From Catenulispora sp. MAP5-51 (GTDB lineage: Bacteria; Actinomycetota; Actinomycetes; Streptomycetales; Catenulisporaceae), in the NCBI RefSeq assembly GCF_041261205.1, contig NZ_JBGCCH010000006.1, positions 1-64,000 of the forward strand: DNA of 64,000 nucleotides. Direction: 5' to 3'. This document shows positions 17,292-25,892 of the stretch, piece after piece; the first letter of the stretch is position 1; the number at the start of each line of letters is the position of its first letter. The position numbers were made by a program, and so were the translations under genes. The notes beneath the pieces were generated by a model. That model searched no databases, was not told the DNA's origin, and was given only the letters and a program-made list of their open reading frames with translations.

Positions 17292-18296
17292 ATGACCTCC
17301 TATGCGATCGAGGCCGAGGGCCTGCAGAAGTCCTTCGGCCAGACCAAGGCGCTCAAGGGTGTCGACCTGTACGCCAAGCCGGGAACCGTGCACGCGGTGC
17401 TGGGCCCGAACGGCGCCGGCAAGACCACCAGCGTCCGGATCCTGGCCACGCTGATCAAGGCCGACGCCGGCCGGGCCCGCATCGGCGGCTACGACGTGGC
17501 CAAGCAGGCCGAGAAGGTCCGGGCCACGATCGGCCTGACCGGCCAGTACGCCTCGGTCGACGAGGACCTGACCGGCCTGGAGAACATGGAGCTGATCGGC
17601 CGGCTGCTGGACCTGTCCAAGCGTGACGCCAGGGCCCGCGCCGCCGAGCTGCTGGAGTGGTTCGACCTGACCGAGGCCGCAAAGCGTCCGGCGAAGACCT
17701 ACTCCGGCGGGATGCGCCGGCGCCTGGACCTGGCCGCCTCGCTGGTCGGCCGGCCCTCGGTGATCTTCCTGGACGAGCCCACCACCGGCCTGGACCCGGC
17801 CAAGCGCGAGGACATGTGGGGCGTGGTGCGCCGGCTGGTCGGCGAGGGCTCGACGGTCATGCTCACCACGCAGTACCTGGAGGAGGCCGACGCGCTGGCC
17901 GACGAGGTGACGGTGATCGACCGCGGCCAGGTGATCGCGCACGACACCCCGCTGGGCCTCAAGCGCGTCGTCGGCGGACAGAGGCTGACCGTGCAGCCGC
18001 TGGACCCGGCCCGGCTGGCCGAGACCGCCGCGCTGCTCCAGCAGGTGGCCGGGGCCAAGGCCGAGTCGCCGCGCACCGGCGTGGTGTCGGCGCCGGTTAA
18101 GGACGACTCGGCGCTGACCGAGGTCGTGGCCCGGCTGTCGGCGGCCGGGATCGGCGTGAGCGAGCTCTCGCTGCACCTGCCGAGCCTGGACGAGGTGTTC
18201 TTCTCGCTGGTCGGCCGCCGGGCCGGGGACGACCGCGCGGTGCCCGCAGCCCGCGAGGAGAACGCGGCCGAGCCGTCCACCCCGGTCGCGGTCTGA
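17292..18296 (+). CDS. DrrA-type ABC exporter ATP-binding protein
   Basis: A 334-residue ABC ATPase with Walker A GPNGAGKTT, signature YSGGMRRRLDLAASL, Walker B VIFLDEPTTGLDP and switch region LTTQYLEEAD, plus the ~90-residue C-terminal extension of the daunorubicin-resistance (DrrA) family. GAGGGG precedes the ATG at 17292. It forms a two-gene operon with the permease that starts 47 bases downstream. DrrAB pairs usually export hydrophobic compounds, often antibiotics or lipids; the substrate here is unknown. The AfsR-type regulator gene converges on this operon and may be functionally linked, but that is only proximity. Confidence 0.85.
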   Translation: MTSYAIEAEGLQKSFGQTKALKGVDLYAKPGTVHAVLGPNGAGKTTSVRILATLIKADAGRARIGGYDVAKQAEKVRATIGLTGQYASVDEDLTGLENMELIGRLLDLSKRDARARAAELLEWFDLTEAAKRPAKTYSGGMRRRLDLAASLVGRPSVIFLDEPTTGLDPAKREDMWGVVRRLVGEGSTVMLTTQYLEEADALADEVTVIDRGQVIAHDTPLGLKRVVGGQRLTVQPLDPARLAETAALLQQVAGAKAESPRTGVVSAPVKDDSALTEVVARLSAAGIGVSELSLHLPSLDEVFFSLVGRRAGDDRAVPAAREENAAEPSTPVAV

Positions 18297-18343
18297 CCCC
18301 GCCGCATCAGAACCCATACATACTTCGCAGAGGGGAACCCGCC

Positions 18344-19150
18344 ATGACCACCGCCACCATGCCCGTCGCCGCAGCGACCACCAGCTCCAAGCCGTTCAAG
18401 ACCATCCGCCACAGCGCCGCGCTGGCCAAGCGCAGCCTGATCAAGACCATGCGCACCCCGGAGGCGCTGCTGGACGTGACGCTCCAGCCGGTGATCTTCC
18501 TGCTGCTGTTCACCTACGTCTTCGGCGGCGCGATCGCCGGATCGCAGAGCGTGTATCTGCAGTACCTGCTGCCCGGCATCCTCGCGCAGACCATCGCGAT
18601 GAGCGCCACGGCGATCGGCGTGAACATGAACACCGACATCTCCAAGGGGGTGTTCGACCGCTTCCGATCACTGCCGATCGCCAGGTCCGCACCACTGGTC
18701 GGCGCGGTGCTCGCGGACTTCGTCCGGTACGCGCTGGTCGCCGTCATCACCCTGACCGTCGGGTACGCCATGGGCTTCCGCATCCACACCAACCCGCTGG
18801 AGGCCGGCGCGGCGCTGCTCGTGGCCGTGGCCTTCGCGCTGGCGATGAGCTGGGTCTCGGTGTTCCTGGGCATGGTGGCCCGGACCCCGGGCGCGGTGCA
18901 GGGCATGATGATCCTGCTGGTGCTGCCGCTGAGCTTCGGCAGCAACACCTTCGTGCAGACCAAGACGCTGCCGGGCTGGATGCAGGGCTTCGTCAACGTC
19001 AACCCGATCACGCACTTGGCCGGCGTCTCCCGCAGTCTGTTCCTCGGCGGGCCGGTCGCCAACCACATGCTGTGGACGTTCGGCTGGATCGTCGGGCTGA
19101 CCGCGGTCTTCATGCCGCTGGCGCTGCGGGCCTACGGCCGCAAGGTGTGA
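18344..19150 (+). CDS. DrrB-type ABC exporter permease
   Basis: A 268-residue ABC-2 type permease with six predicted membrane helices, including VIFLLLFTYVFGGAIAG, YALVAVITLTVGYAMGF and WTFGWIVGLTAVFMPLALRAY, and the family hallmark YLLPGILAQTIAMSATAIGVNMNTDISKGVFDRFRSLPIAR. It partners the DrrA-type ATPase upstream. Its last 19 bases overlap the tail of the convergent AfsR-type gene. Confidence 0.85.
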   Translation: MTTATMPVAAATTSSKPFKTIRHSAALAKRSLIKTMRTPEALLDVTLQPVIFLLLFTYVFGGAIAGSQSVYLQYLLPGILAQTIAMSATAIGVNMNTDISKGVFDRFRSLPIARSAPLVGAVLADFVRYALVAVITLTVGYAMGFRIHTNPLEAGAALLVAVAFALAMSWVSVFLGMVARTPGAVQGMMILLVLPLSFGSNTFVQTKTLPGWMQGFVNVNPITHLAGVSRSLFLGGPVANHMLWTFGWIVGLTAVFMPLALRAYGRKV

Positions 19151-22100
19151 AGCCCGGCCTTGGGGTCGGACAGGACGTCCTCCGACAGGCCCAGCGTACG
19201 CGCGACGAGAACCTGGTTCTCGTCGCGCGTCGCGCTTTTCCCGACCGCGTAGCAGGACGCGTAGTCGGGTCGTTCCACGAGCTTCTTCACCAGCGCCGCG
19301 CGCTCGTCGTCGCTGCGGTCCGCCGCGCCGAGCATGTTCTCGGACGCGCCGAGCAGCCGCATCGCCAGCTCGCTGTCGCCGACGGTCTCGGCGTAGCGCG
19401 CGGTGCCGACCGCCATGCGGGCCTGGATCGGCATGTCGCGGGCGATCAGGGCGAAGCGGAAGGCCTGTCCCAGCGCTTCGCGGGCCGGCTCGGCCTCGCC
19501 GGCGTCCAGGTGCAGCATCGCGGCGATCGACTCGCGGAAGGCCAGCAGCTGCGGCGGCCCGTTCCAGTTGTCGATGAACTCCGCGGTGGCCATCCGCAGG
19601 AAGTGCCACGCGCTGTCGGGCTCGCCGGCGGCCCGGTGGTGCTCGGTCAGACCGATCAAGGCCACGAAGCAGCTCATCTGCGACCCGGAGCGCTGCGCGG
19701 ACTCCAGGACCTCCAGCAGCAGCCGCCGCGCCTCGTCGGTCTGGCCGAGCCGGGTGAGCAGCTGGGCCCGGTTGATCTGGATCTGCGCGGCGTTGGTGAA
19801 GGCGTTGATCTCGCGGATCAGCTCCAGCGCCTCGTTCTGGAGCCGCAGGGCCGTGGTGTCGTCGCCCTCGGTGACGGACAGCGAGGCCAGGCCGTTGAGG
19901 GCGGCCGACAGCCCCCAGCGGTCGCCGAGCTCTTCGAAGGCCTCGCGGGCCCGCTCCAGGTCCGCACGGACCGGGGCGCGGACCCCGGCGTTCTCCGCGG
20001 ACATCCCGCGCAGCAGGTACAGCATGGCGCCGACCCACGGGTCCGGATGGCCGGCGTACTTCTCGACCGCGGCCTCCAACTGCTCCCGGTCGTCGCTGAG
20101 CATCGGCGCCACCACCGCGCCGAGCGCCAGCAGCGGATGGTCGCAGCTGCCGGTCGCGGCGACCGTCTCGGCGATCTCCTCGGTCAGCCGCGGGATCTCC
20201 TCCCACAGGTAGTCCTCGAACACCGACGTGATGCGCTCCATCACGTACACGATCGCGTGGGCCTCCCTCGGCGAGGGACCCGGCACCGACAACGCCAGCC
20301 GGGTCCACGCGCGGCCCTCGTGGTTCTGGTCGCCGAGCGTCCAGTACCAGGTCATCGCGGCGCAGATGCGCACGGCGGTGTCGGCGTCCTCGTCGGCTGC
20401 CGCGAACCGCAGCGCGGCCAGGATGTTGTCCCGCTCGGCGTTCAGGCGCTTGAGCCACACCATCTGCGCGGCCCGCCGCAACTGCGGCTCGGCGGTCTCG
20501 GCCAGCGCCAGGAAGAAGGCGGCGTGGGCACGCCGGGTCTCGGCGAGCCGGTCGGCCTCGCCCAGCCGGTCGGCGCCGTACTCCCGCAGCGTCTCCAGCA
20601 TGCGGAACCGCGGATCCTGCCCGGCCTCGGTCGGCACCGCCTGCACCAGCGACTTGTCGACGAGCGCGGAGAGCAGATCGAAGGCGGAATCCGGGTCCAG
20701 CCCCGGCGTCACCGCCGCCGCGGCCTCGGCGGTGACCCCGCCGGGGAAGACCGCCAAGCGCTCGGCGAGATCCCGCTCGTCGTCGGAGAGCAGCTCCCAG
20801 CTCCAGGCCACGACGGCGCGCAGCGTCTGATGCCGCGGCATCGCGGTCCGGCTCCCGCCGGTGAGCAGCCGGAAACGGTCGCCGAGCCGGCCGGCGATCT
20901 GGTGCAGCGGCAGCGTCCGAAGCCGCGCGGCGGCCAGCTCGATCGCCAGCGGCAGACCGTCCAGGCTGCGGCAGATGCGGATCACGTCGGGCAGCGTGTC
21001 GGCGTCGACCGCGAAGTCCGGCACGACGGCGGCGGCCCGGTCGGCGAACAGCCGGACGGCGGGGTAGGCCAGGACCGTGTCGGCGACGGTGAGGGCGGGC
21101 TCGGGGCCGGCGTCGGGGAGGCTGCCGGGGAGGCTGGTGTTCGGTCCCGAGGCGGATCCGGAGGTACGACCGGAGCCGGGACCGGTGTTCGCTTCGGAAC
21201 CAAGACCAGAGCCACCACCGGAGGTCGACACAGCCTCGGATTCCGTTGCGGCGCCTCGGAACTCATCGAGTCCGTCGCCCTCCGGCAGTGCCAGCGGCGG
21301 CACCGGGAACAGGCTCTCGCCGTCGATGGTCAGCGGCTCCCGGCTGGTGGCCAGGACGCGCAGGCCCGGCGCGTGCCCCAGCAGCGTCTCGGCGAGGTCC
21401 GCGGCCGCGCCGACCAGGTGCTCGCAGTTGTCGAGGATGAGCAGGATCCGCTTCTCGGCCAGCGTCTCGATCAGGTGGCCCTGCGCGCTGCGCAGCATCG
21501 CGGCGGTGGCGGCGGGGTTCGCGTTGCCGGCCATCATGCGGCTCTCGCGCGGGCCCAGGGCCGACAGCACCGCCTGCGGCACCTCGCCGGGATCGGTGAC
21601 CGGGGCGAGCTCGGCGAGCCAGGCGCCGTCCGGGAACCGCTCCAGGACCCGCTGCGCGGCCTCGCCGGCCAGCCGGGTCTTGCCCGCGCCGCCCGGGCCG
21701 ACGAGCGTCACCAGGCGGGAGGCGTCCAGCATCCTGCCGATCCGCGCCACTTCCTCGTCGCGGCCGACGAAGCTGGTCAGCCGGGTCTTCAGGTTCGTGC
21801 GCGGGGCCTGCTCCAGGGCGGCCGGGGCCAGGGCGGGGTCGCTTCGCAGCACCGCGAGATGGACCTCGGCCAGCTCCTTGGACGGGTCGATGCCGAGCTG
21901 GTCGGCCAGCGCGCGCCGCACCTGTTCGTAGACGGCCAGCGCGTCGGCCTGCCGCCCCACCGCGTACAGGGCCCTGACATGCAGCGCGGCGACGTTCTCG
22001 CGCAGCGGGTGCTCGGCACTGAGCGCCTCGAGTTCGGCCAGTGCCTCGGCGGCCTGCCCCAGCCGCAGCTCGGCGTCGAGCCGGTCGGTCAGCGCGGCCA

Positions 22101-22572
22101 GCCGCAACTCGTCCAGCCGGGCGGCCGGCGCCACCGCAAACGCCGCGTCGGCGACGTCCGCCAGTGCCGGACCCCGCCACAGGGCCAGTGCCTCGCGCAG
22201 GGTGGCGCGCGCCGCGGAGGGGTCGTCGGCGCGCAACGCTTCGCGCCCCGACCGGGACAGCGATTCGAACCGCACCGCGTCCACCGACTCCGGCGCGATC
22301 GCCAGCCGGTAGCCGCCCGGCGCGGCGGCGAGCAGCGCGGGATCCCCGAGGACCTTGCGGACGCGGGAGATCAGGGACTGCAACGCGTTCGCGGCGCCCT
22401 CGGGCGGCTCGTCCGCCCAGAGCGCGTCCACGAGCGCCCCGATGGTGACCGCGCGCCCCGGGTCCAAGGCGAGCCGGGACATCAGGGTGCGCAGACGTGC
22501 GCCGCCGAGCGCCACCGGCGCGCCGTCGACGCGGATCTCGAGCGGGCCCAGGATCGATACGGTCAGCGGCAC
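19132..22572 (-). CDS. SARP/AfsR-type transcriptional regulator with NB-ARC and TPR domains
   Basis: A 1146-residue regulator. N-terminal OmpR-like winged helix (1-90, SILGPLEIRVDGAPVALGGARLRTLM and NALQSLISRVRKVLG), bacterial transcriptional activator domain (about 95-240, ending YEQVRRALADQLGIDPSKEL), P-loop LVGPGGAGKT (about 287), Walker B ILLILDNCEHLV, the LVTSRE-like box VLATSREPL, then a long TPR-like helical C-terminus. A Ser/Gly/Thr-rich insert of about 45 residues interrupts the ATPase region near residue 440-485. Such proteins activate secondary-metabolite or differentiation genes after ATP-dependent signal sensing. The GTG start sits just upstream of the SDR gene at 22729 in divergent orientation. 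The extreme C-terminus is encoded across a near-perfect palindrome and overlaps the ABC permease gene. Confidence 0.85.
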   Translation of the reverse strand: MPLTVSILGPLEIRVDGAPVALGGARLRTLMSRLALDPGRAVTIGALVDALWADEPPEGAANALQSLISRVRKVLGDPALLAAAPGGYRLAIAPESVDAVRFESLSRSGREALRADDPSAARATLREALALWRGPALADVADAAFAVAPAARLDELRLAALTDRLDAELRLGQAAEALAELEALSAEHPLRENVAALHVRALYAVGRQADALAVYEQVRRALADQLGIDPSKELAEVHLAVLRSDPALAPAALEQAPRTNLKTRLTSFVGRDEEVARIGRMLDASRLVTLVGPGGAGKTRLAGEAAQRVLERFPDGAWLAELAPVTDPGEVPQAVLSALGPRESRMMAGNANPAATAAMLRSAQGHLIETLAEKRILLILDNCEHLVGAAADLAETLLGHAPGLRVLATSREPLTIDGESLFPVPPLALPEGDGLDEFRGAATESEAVSTSGGGSGLGSEANTGPGSGRTSGSASGPNTSLPGSLPDAGPEPALTVADTVLAYPAVRLFADRAAAVVPDFAVDADTLPDVIRICRSLDGLPLAIELAAARLRTLPLHQIAGRLGDRFRLLTGGSRTAMPRHQTLRAVVAWSWELLSDDERDLAERLAVFPGGVTAEAAAAVTPGLDPDSAFDLLSALVDKSLVQAVPTEAGQDPRFRMLETLREYGADRLGEADRLAETRRAHAAFFLALAETAEPQLRRAAQMVWLKRLNAERDNILAALRFAAADEDADTAVRICAAMTWYWTLGDQNHEGRAWTRLALSVPGPSPREAHAIVYVMERITSVFEDYLWEEIPRLTEEIAETVAATGSCDHPLLALGAVVAPMLSDDREQLEAAVEKYAGHPDPWVGAMLYLLRGMSAENAGVRAPVRADLERAREAFEELGDRWGLSAALNGLASLSVTEGDDTTALRLQNEALELIREINAFTNAAQIQINRAQLLTRLGQTDEARRLLLEVLESAQRSGSQMSCFVALIGLTEHHRAAGEPDSAWHFLRMATAEFIDNWNGPPQLLAFRESIAAMLHLDAGEAEPAREALGQAFRFALIARDMPIQARMAVGTARYAETVGDSELAMRLLGASENMLGAADRSDDERAALVKKLVERPDYASCYAVGKSATRDENQVLVARTLGLSEDVLSDPKAGLHTLRP
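19198..19230. terminator. 33-base near-perfect palindrome, probable bidirectional terminator
   Basis: Arms of 16 bases (from ACGCGCGACGAGAACC) pair perfectly around a single central T, 48 bases downstream of the permease stop and inside the last codons of the convergent AfsR-type gene. On the plus strand CGCGCTTTTC follows, giving a short T run suited to termination of the ABC operon. Confidence 0.6.
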
Positions 22573-22700
22573 CGTCCCAGTCTGGCACGCGGGCCGCCGC
22601 TGGGTCGGCGAGCAGCCGGTGGGCGGTCGCCGGGCATCCGATGGACATCCGGTGGGCAGCCCGCGGTCATCCGGCTCCCCGGCGTTCGACGGCTTCCCAA

Positions 22701-22716
22701 CCTAACACTTGCTTGG
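22701..22716. promoter_or_regulatory. Probable KstR2 operator C
   Basis: CCTAACACTTGCTTGG, sharing TTGCTTGG and the left-arm CCTA with the site at 15712. It ends 12 bases before the GTG of the first SDR gene, overlapping where the promoter or leader must be. The AfsR-type gene diverges from the same interval. Confidence 0.7.
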
Positions 22717-22728
22717 TAGCCTGCGGAG

Positions 22729-23499
22729 GTGCCCCTCACCCTCGACCTGACCGGCCGCGTCGCCCTGGTCACCGGCGGCGGCCGGGGCGTGGGCCGCGGC
22801 GTCACCCGCCGGCTGCTGGCGGCCGGGGCGACGGTCGTCAGCTGCGGCCGCGGCGAGCCCGACGCGCCGCTGCCGGCCGGCGCGGAACACCGCACGGCCG
22901 ACGTCCGCGACGCCGAGCAGGTGCGCGCTCTGGTCGAGGGCATCGCCGCCGGCCACGGCCGCCTGGACCTGGTCGTCAACAACGCCGGCGGCGCCCCCTA
23001 CGCGCTGGCCGCCGAGGCCAGCCCGCGGTTCGCCGCCGCGATCGTCGGCCTGAACCTGCTGGCCCCGCTGACCGTGGCGCAGGAGGCGAACCGCGTCATG
23101 CGGCGGCAGGACGACGGCGGGCACATCATCAACATCTCCAGCGAGAGCGCGCGCCGGGCCAGCCCCGGCACGGCGGCATACGGCGCGGCCAAGGCCGGGC
23201 TGGAGAACCTGACGCGCACGCTGGCGGTCGAGTGGGCGCCGCTAGTGCGGGTGAACGCGATTACCGTCGGACCGGTGCGCACCGAGCAGGCGTATCTGCA
23301 CTACGGCGACGAGGCCGGCGTCGCCGCGGTCGCGAAGACCATCGCCTTGGGCCGATTGGCCGAGCCGGATGACGTCGGGGACATGTGCGTCCTGTTGGCC
23401 TCGCCGCTGGCGTCGTACGTCAACGGCACCGCGATACTGCTGGACGGCGGCGGCACGCGTCCGGCGTTCCTCGACGCCGCCAACGCCGACCATCCGTGA
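22729..23499 (+). CDS. Short-chain dehydrogenase (Rv3549c-like, KstR2 regulon)
   Basis: A 256-residue SDR with TGGGRGVGRG (cofactor loop), NNAGGAPYALAAE, active-site Ser (NISSES) and YGAAK. The GTG start at 22729 is preceded by GCGGAG and by the palindrome at 22701. In Mycobacterium tuberculosis the KstR2 regulon contains two SDR genes, Rv3549c (about 259 residues) and Rv3548c (about 304); this gene and the next have matching lengths and order, so I infer a hydroxyacyl-CoA dehydrogenase or related step in HIP breakdown. The exact substrate is not established from sequence. Confidence 0.75.
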   Translation: MPLTLDLTGRVALVTGGGRGVGRGVTRRLLAAGATVVSCGRGEPDAPLPAGAEHRTADVRDAEQVRALVEGIAAGHGRLDLVVNNAGGAPYALAAEASPRFAAAIVGLNLLAPLTVAQEANRVMRRQDDGGHIINISSESARRASPGTAAYGAAKAGLENLTRTLAVEWAPLVRVNAITVGPVRTEQAYLHYGDEAGVAAVAKTIALGRLAEPDDVGDMCVLLASPLASYVNGTAILLDGGGTRPAFLDAANADHP

Positions 23500-23555
23500 G
23501 CACCACCTAGAACGATCTAGAACCACCTCAGAACCACCCGAAGGAGCAGCCGTCC

Positions 23556-24461
23556 ATGGCAGGGATCTGCGAAGGCCGCGTCGCCGTCGTCACCGGGGCC
23601 GGCCGCGGCCTGGGCCGCGCGCACGCCCTGGAGTTCGCCCGGCAGGGCGCCAAGGTCGTGGTCAACGACCTCGGCGTGGGGCCCGACGGCCGGGACGGCA
23701 GCGACGCCCCGGCGCAGGAGGTCGTCGCCGAGATCGTGAAGGCCGGCGGCCAGGCCGTCGCCGACCACCACGACATCGCCACCTGGGACGGCGCCGCGGC
23801 GCTGGTGCGGACCGCGGTGGACGCCTTCGGCAAGCTCGACGTCCTGGTCAACAACGCCGGCTTCCTGCGCGACCGGATGCTGGTGAACCTCTCCGAGCAG
23901 GACTGGGACGACGTGGTCCGGGTCCACCTCAAGGGCCATTTCCTCACCCTGCGCCACGCCGGCGCGCACTGGCGCGACCAGTACAAGTTCGGCAACCTCA
24001 ACGACGCCCGCGTCATCAACACCAGCTCCGGCGCCGGCCTGCTCGGCTCGGTCGGCCAGGGCAACTACGCCGCGGCCAAGGCCGGCATCGCCGCCCTGAC
24101 CATCCAGGCCGCCGCCGAGCTCGGCCGCTACGGCGTCACCGTCAACGCCATCGCCCCGGCCGCCCGCACCCGCATGACCGAGGGCCCCTTCAGCTCGATG
24201 ATGGCCCCGCCGGACACCGGCTTCGACGCGATGGCCCCGGAGAACGTCTCCCCACTGGTGGTCTGGCTCGGCTCGGACCGCTCGCGGGCGGTCAGCGGCC
24301 GCGTCTTCGAGGTCGAGGGCGGCCGCATCGGTGTCGCGGACGGCTGGCAGCACGGGCCGACCGCCGACAAGGGCGCGCGCTGGGATCCCGCGGAGCTGGA
24401 CGCGGTGGTCGCGGGACTGATCGAGCAGGCGCCGGCGCCGGGTCCGGTCTACGGGGCGTAG
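23556..24461 (+). CDS. Short-chain dehydrogenase (Rv3548c-like, KstR2 regulon)
   Basis: A 301-residue SDR of the multifunctional-enzyme-type-2-like subgroup: TGAGRGLGRAHALEFARQGAKVVVNDLG, NNAGFLRDRMLVNLSEQDWDDVVRVHLKGHF, NTSSGAGLLGSVGQGNYAAAKAGI and an extended C-terminus (APAARTRMTEG). AAGGAG lies before the ATG. It follows the first SDR by 56 bases and probably shares its transcript from the operator at 22701. Expected role: 3-hydroxyacyl-CoA oxidation of a steroid-derived CoA ester. Confidence 0.78.
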   Translation: MAGICEGRVAVVTGAGRGLGRAHALEFARQGAKVVVNDLGVGPDGRDGSDAPAQEVVAEIVKAGGQAVADHHDIATWDGAAALVRTAVDAFGKLDVLVNNAGFLRDRMLVNLSEQDWDDVVRVHLKGHFLTLRHAGAHWRDQYKFGNLNDARVINTSSGAGLLGSVGQGNYAAAKAGIAALTIQAAAELGRYGVTVNAIAPAARTRMTEGPFSSMMAPPDTGFDAMAPENVSPLVVWLGSDRSRAVSGRVFEVEGGRIGVADGWQHGPTADKGARWDPAELDAVVAGLIEQAPAPGPVYGA

Positions 24462-24526
24462 CCGTCCACATGGGATAGCCTCGCCTGTCGGGCCATCGAA
24501 AACGGATCTGGACAGGAGCGGCGAGC

Positions 24527-25231
24527 ATGCGGGTGACACTGCGGCACGGTCGATGGGCGGTGCTGGCGGCGGTCGGCGCCCTGGCGCTGGCGGGCTGCAG
24601 CTCGTCCGGGAGCTCGAAGGCGTCCGGCAGCACCGGCGGGGCTGGCTCGTCTCAGACCTCCGCGGCCTCCGGGTCGTCGGGCAAGAGCTGGCCCAAGGAG
24701 CCGGCGATGACCATCGACCCGAGCAAGAAGTACACGATGGTGCTGCACACCTCCCAGGGCGACATCACCATCGCGATGGACGCGGCCAAGGCGCCGCACA
24801 CCGTGAACTCCTTCAACTTCCTGGCCGCCCAGCACTTCTTCGACGGCAGCTACTGCCACCGGCTGTCCACCTCGCCCGGCCTGCAGATGCTGCAGTGCGG
24901 CGACCCGACGGCCGGCGCCACGCCGAAGGACACCGACGGCTCCAACGGCCCCGGCTACCAGTTCCAGGACGAGAACCTGGCCGGCGCCACCTACCCAGCC
25001 GGCACCGTGGCCATGGCCAACGCCGGCCCGAACACCAACGGCTCGCAGTTCTTCCTGGTCTTCGGCGACAGCCAGCTGCCCCCGTCCTACACGCCGTTCG
25101 GCACCATCACCGACGGCATGGGCACCCTGGTCCACGTCCAGTCCGGCGGCATCTCCAACCCCGGCCAGGACGGCACCGGCCGTCCGACGATCCCGGTCGA
25201 GCTGAAGTCGGTCACGGTCTCCGCCGGCTGA
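24527..25231 (+). CDS. Lipoprotein peptidyl-prolyl isomerase (cyclophilin)
   Basis: A 234-residue exported cyclophilin. The N-terminus is a lipoprotein signal ending in the lipobox LALAGC (Cys24), then a Ser/Gly linker of about 35 residues and a cyclophilin domain with HTVNSFNFLAAQHFFDGSYCHRL, YQFQDENL, AMANAGPNTNGSQFFLVFG and TPFGTITDG. The catalytic Arg of the HRL/HRx motif and the FFL region are present. It should fold secreted proteins outside the membrane. GACAGGAG before the ATG is a good ribosome site. No functional link to the neighbours is apparent. Confidence 0.87.
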   Translation: MRVTLRHGRWAVLAAVGALALAGCSSSGSSKASGSTGGAGSSQTSAASGSSGKSWPKEPAMTIDPSKKYTMVLHTSQGDITIAMDAAKAPHTVNSFNFLAAQHFFDGSYCHRLSTSPGLQMLQCGDPTAGATPKDTDGSNGPGYQFQDENLAGATYPAGTVAMANAGPNTNGSQFFLVFGDSQLPPSYTPFGTITDGMGTLVHVQSGGISNPGQDGTGRPTIPVELKSVTVSAG

Positions 25232-25331
25232 TCCGGCGCGAGCCGGGTAAGCCGTGCAAGCCGTGTAACCCGTCCGCCCGTCGGCCGGTGTGTCCAGAGG
25301 TGTACTGGCCACCGACCGACGAGGGGCGGGC

Positions 25332-25892
25332 ATGGAAGGGACGATCGCCGAACGGCGATTGCGGGCACAAGGCGGGGGATCGGCGGTGGACGCCGCGCGG
25401 GAGGACTCGTTCCGGGAGTTCGTCGAGGGCTCCTGGAGCCGTCTGCTCCGCACCGCGTACCTGCTCACCGGCGACCACGGAGCCGCCGAGGACCTGGTCC
25501 AGATCGCGCTGATGCGCACCTACCGGCACTGGGCCCGCATCGAGGCCTACGAAGCGCCCGAGGCCTACGTCCGCCGGGCGATGGTCAACGCCAACATCTC
25601 GGCCTGGCGGCGCCGCAAGCCGGTGGTCCACGTGATGGCCGAGCCGCCCGAGCCGCGGGCCGGGACGCAGGACCATCAGGACGCGTACGCGCTGCGCGAC
25701 GAGCTGTGGCGCGTGGTCTGCGCGATGTCGCCGCGCATGCGCACGGCCTTCGTCCTGCGCTACTTCGAGGACCTGACCGAGGCCGAGGTGGCCGCGGTGA
25801 TGGGCTGCGCGGTCGGCACGGTCAAGAGCCAGATCGCCCGCGGACTGGCGAAGCTGCGCACCGAGCTGCAAGCCGAGGGGAGTGCCCGATGA
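25332..25892 (+). CDS. ECF sigma factor (SigE family)
   Basis: A 186-residue sigma factor with region 2 (FREFVEGSWSRLLRTAYLLTGDHGAAEDLVQIALMRTYRHWARI) and region 4 (MRTAFVLRYFEDLTEAEVAAVMGCAVGTVKSQIARGLAKL), the pattern of the actinobacterial SigE-like ECF branch. I chose the ATG at 25332, preceded by GAGGGGCGGG, over an in-frame start at 25290. Its stop overlaps the start of the next gene by ATGA, so the sigma factor and its membrane partner are made together, the normal arrangement for sigma/anti-sigma pairs. Confidence 0.88.
   Translation: MEGTIAERRLRAQGGGSAVDAAREDSFREFVEGSWSRLLRTAYLLTGDHGAAEDLVQIALMRTYRHWARIEAYEAPEAYVRRAMVNANISAWRRRKPVVHVMAEPPEPRAGTQDHQDAYALRDELWRVVCAMSPRMRTAFVLRYFEDLTEAEVAAVMGCAVGTVKSQIARGLAKLRTELQAEGSAR

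Noticed and set aside
19202-22700. Long plus-strand frame opposite the AfsR-type gene
   Set aside because: It is a GC-driven antisense shadow (Arg/Gly/Gln-rich) of a well-supported minus-strand regulator.
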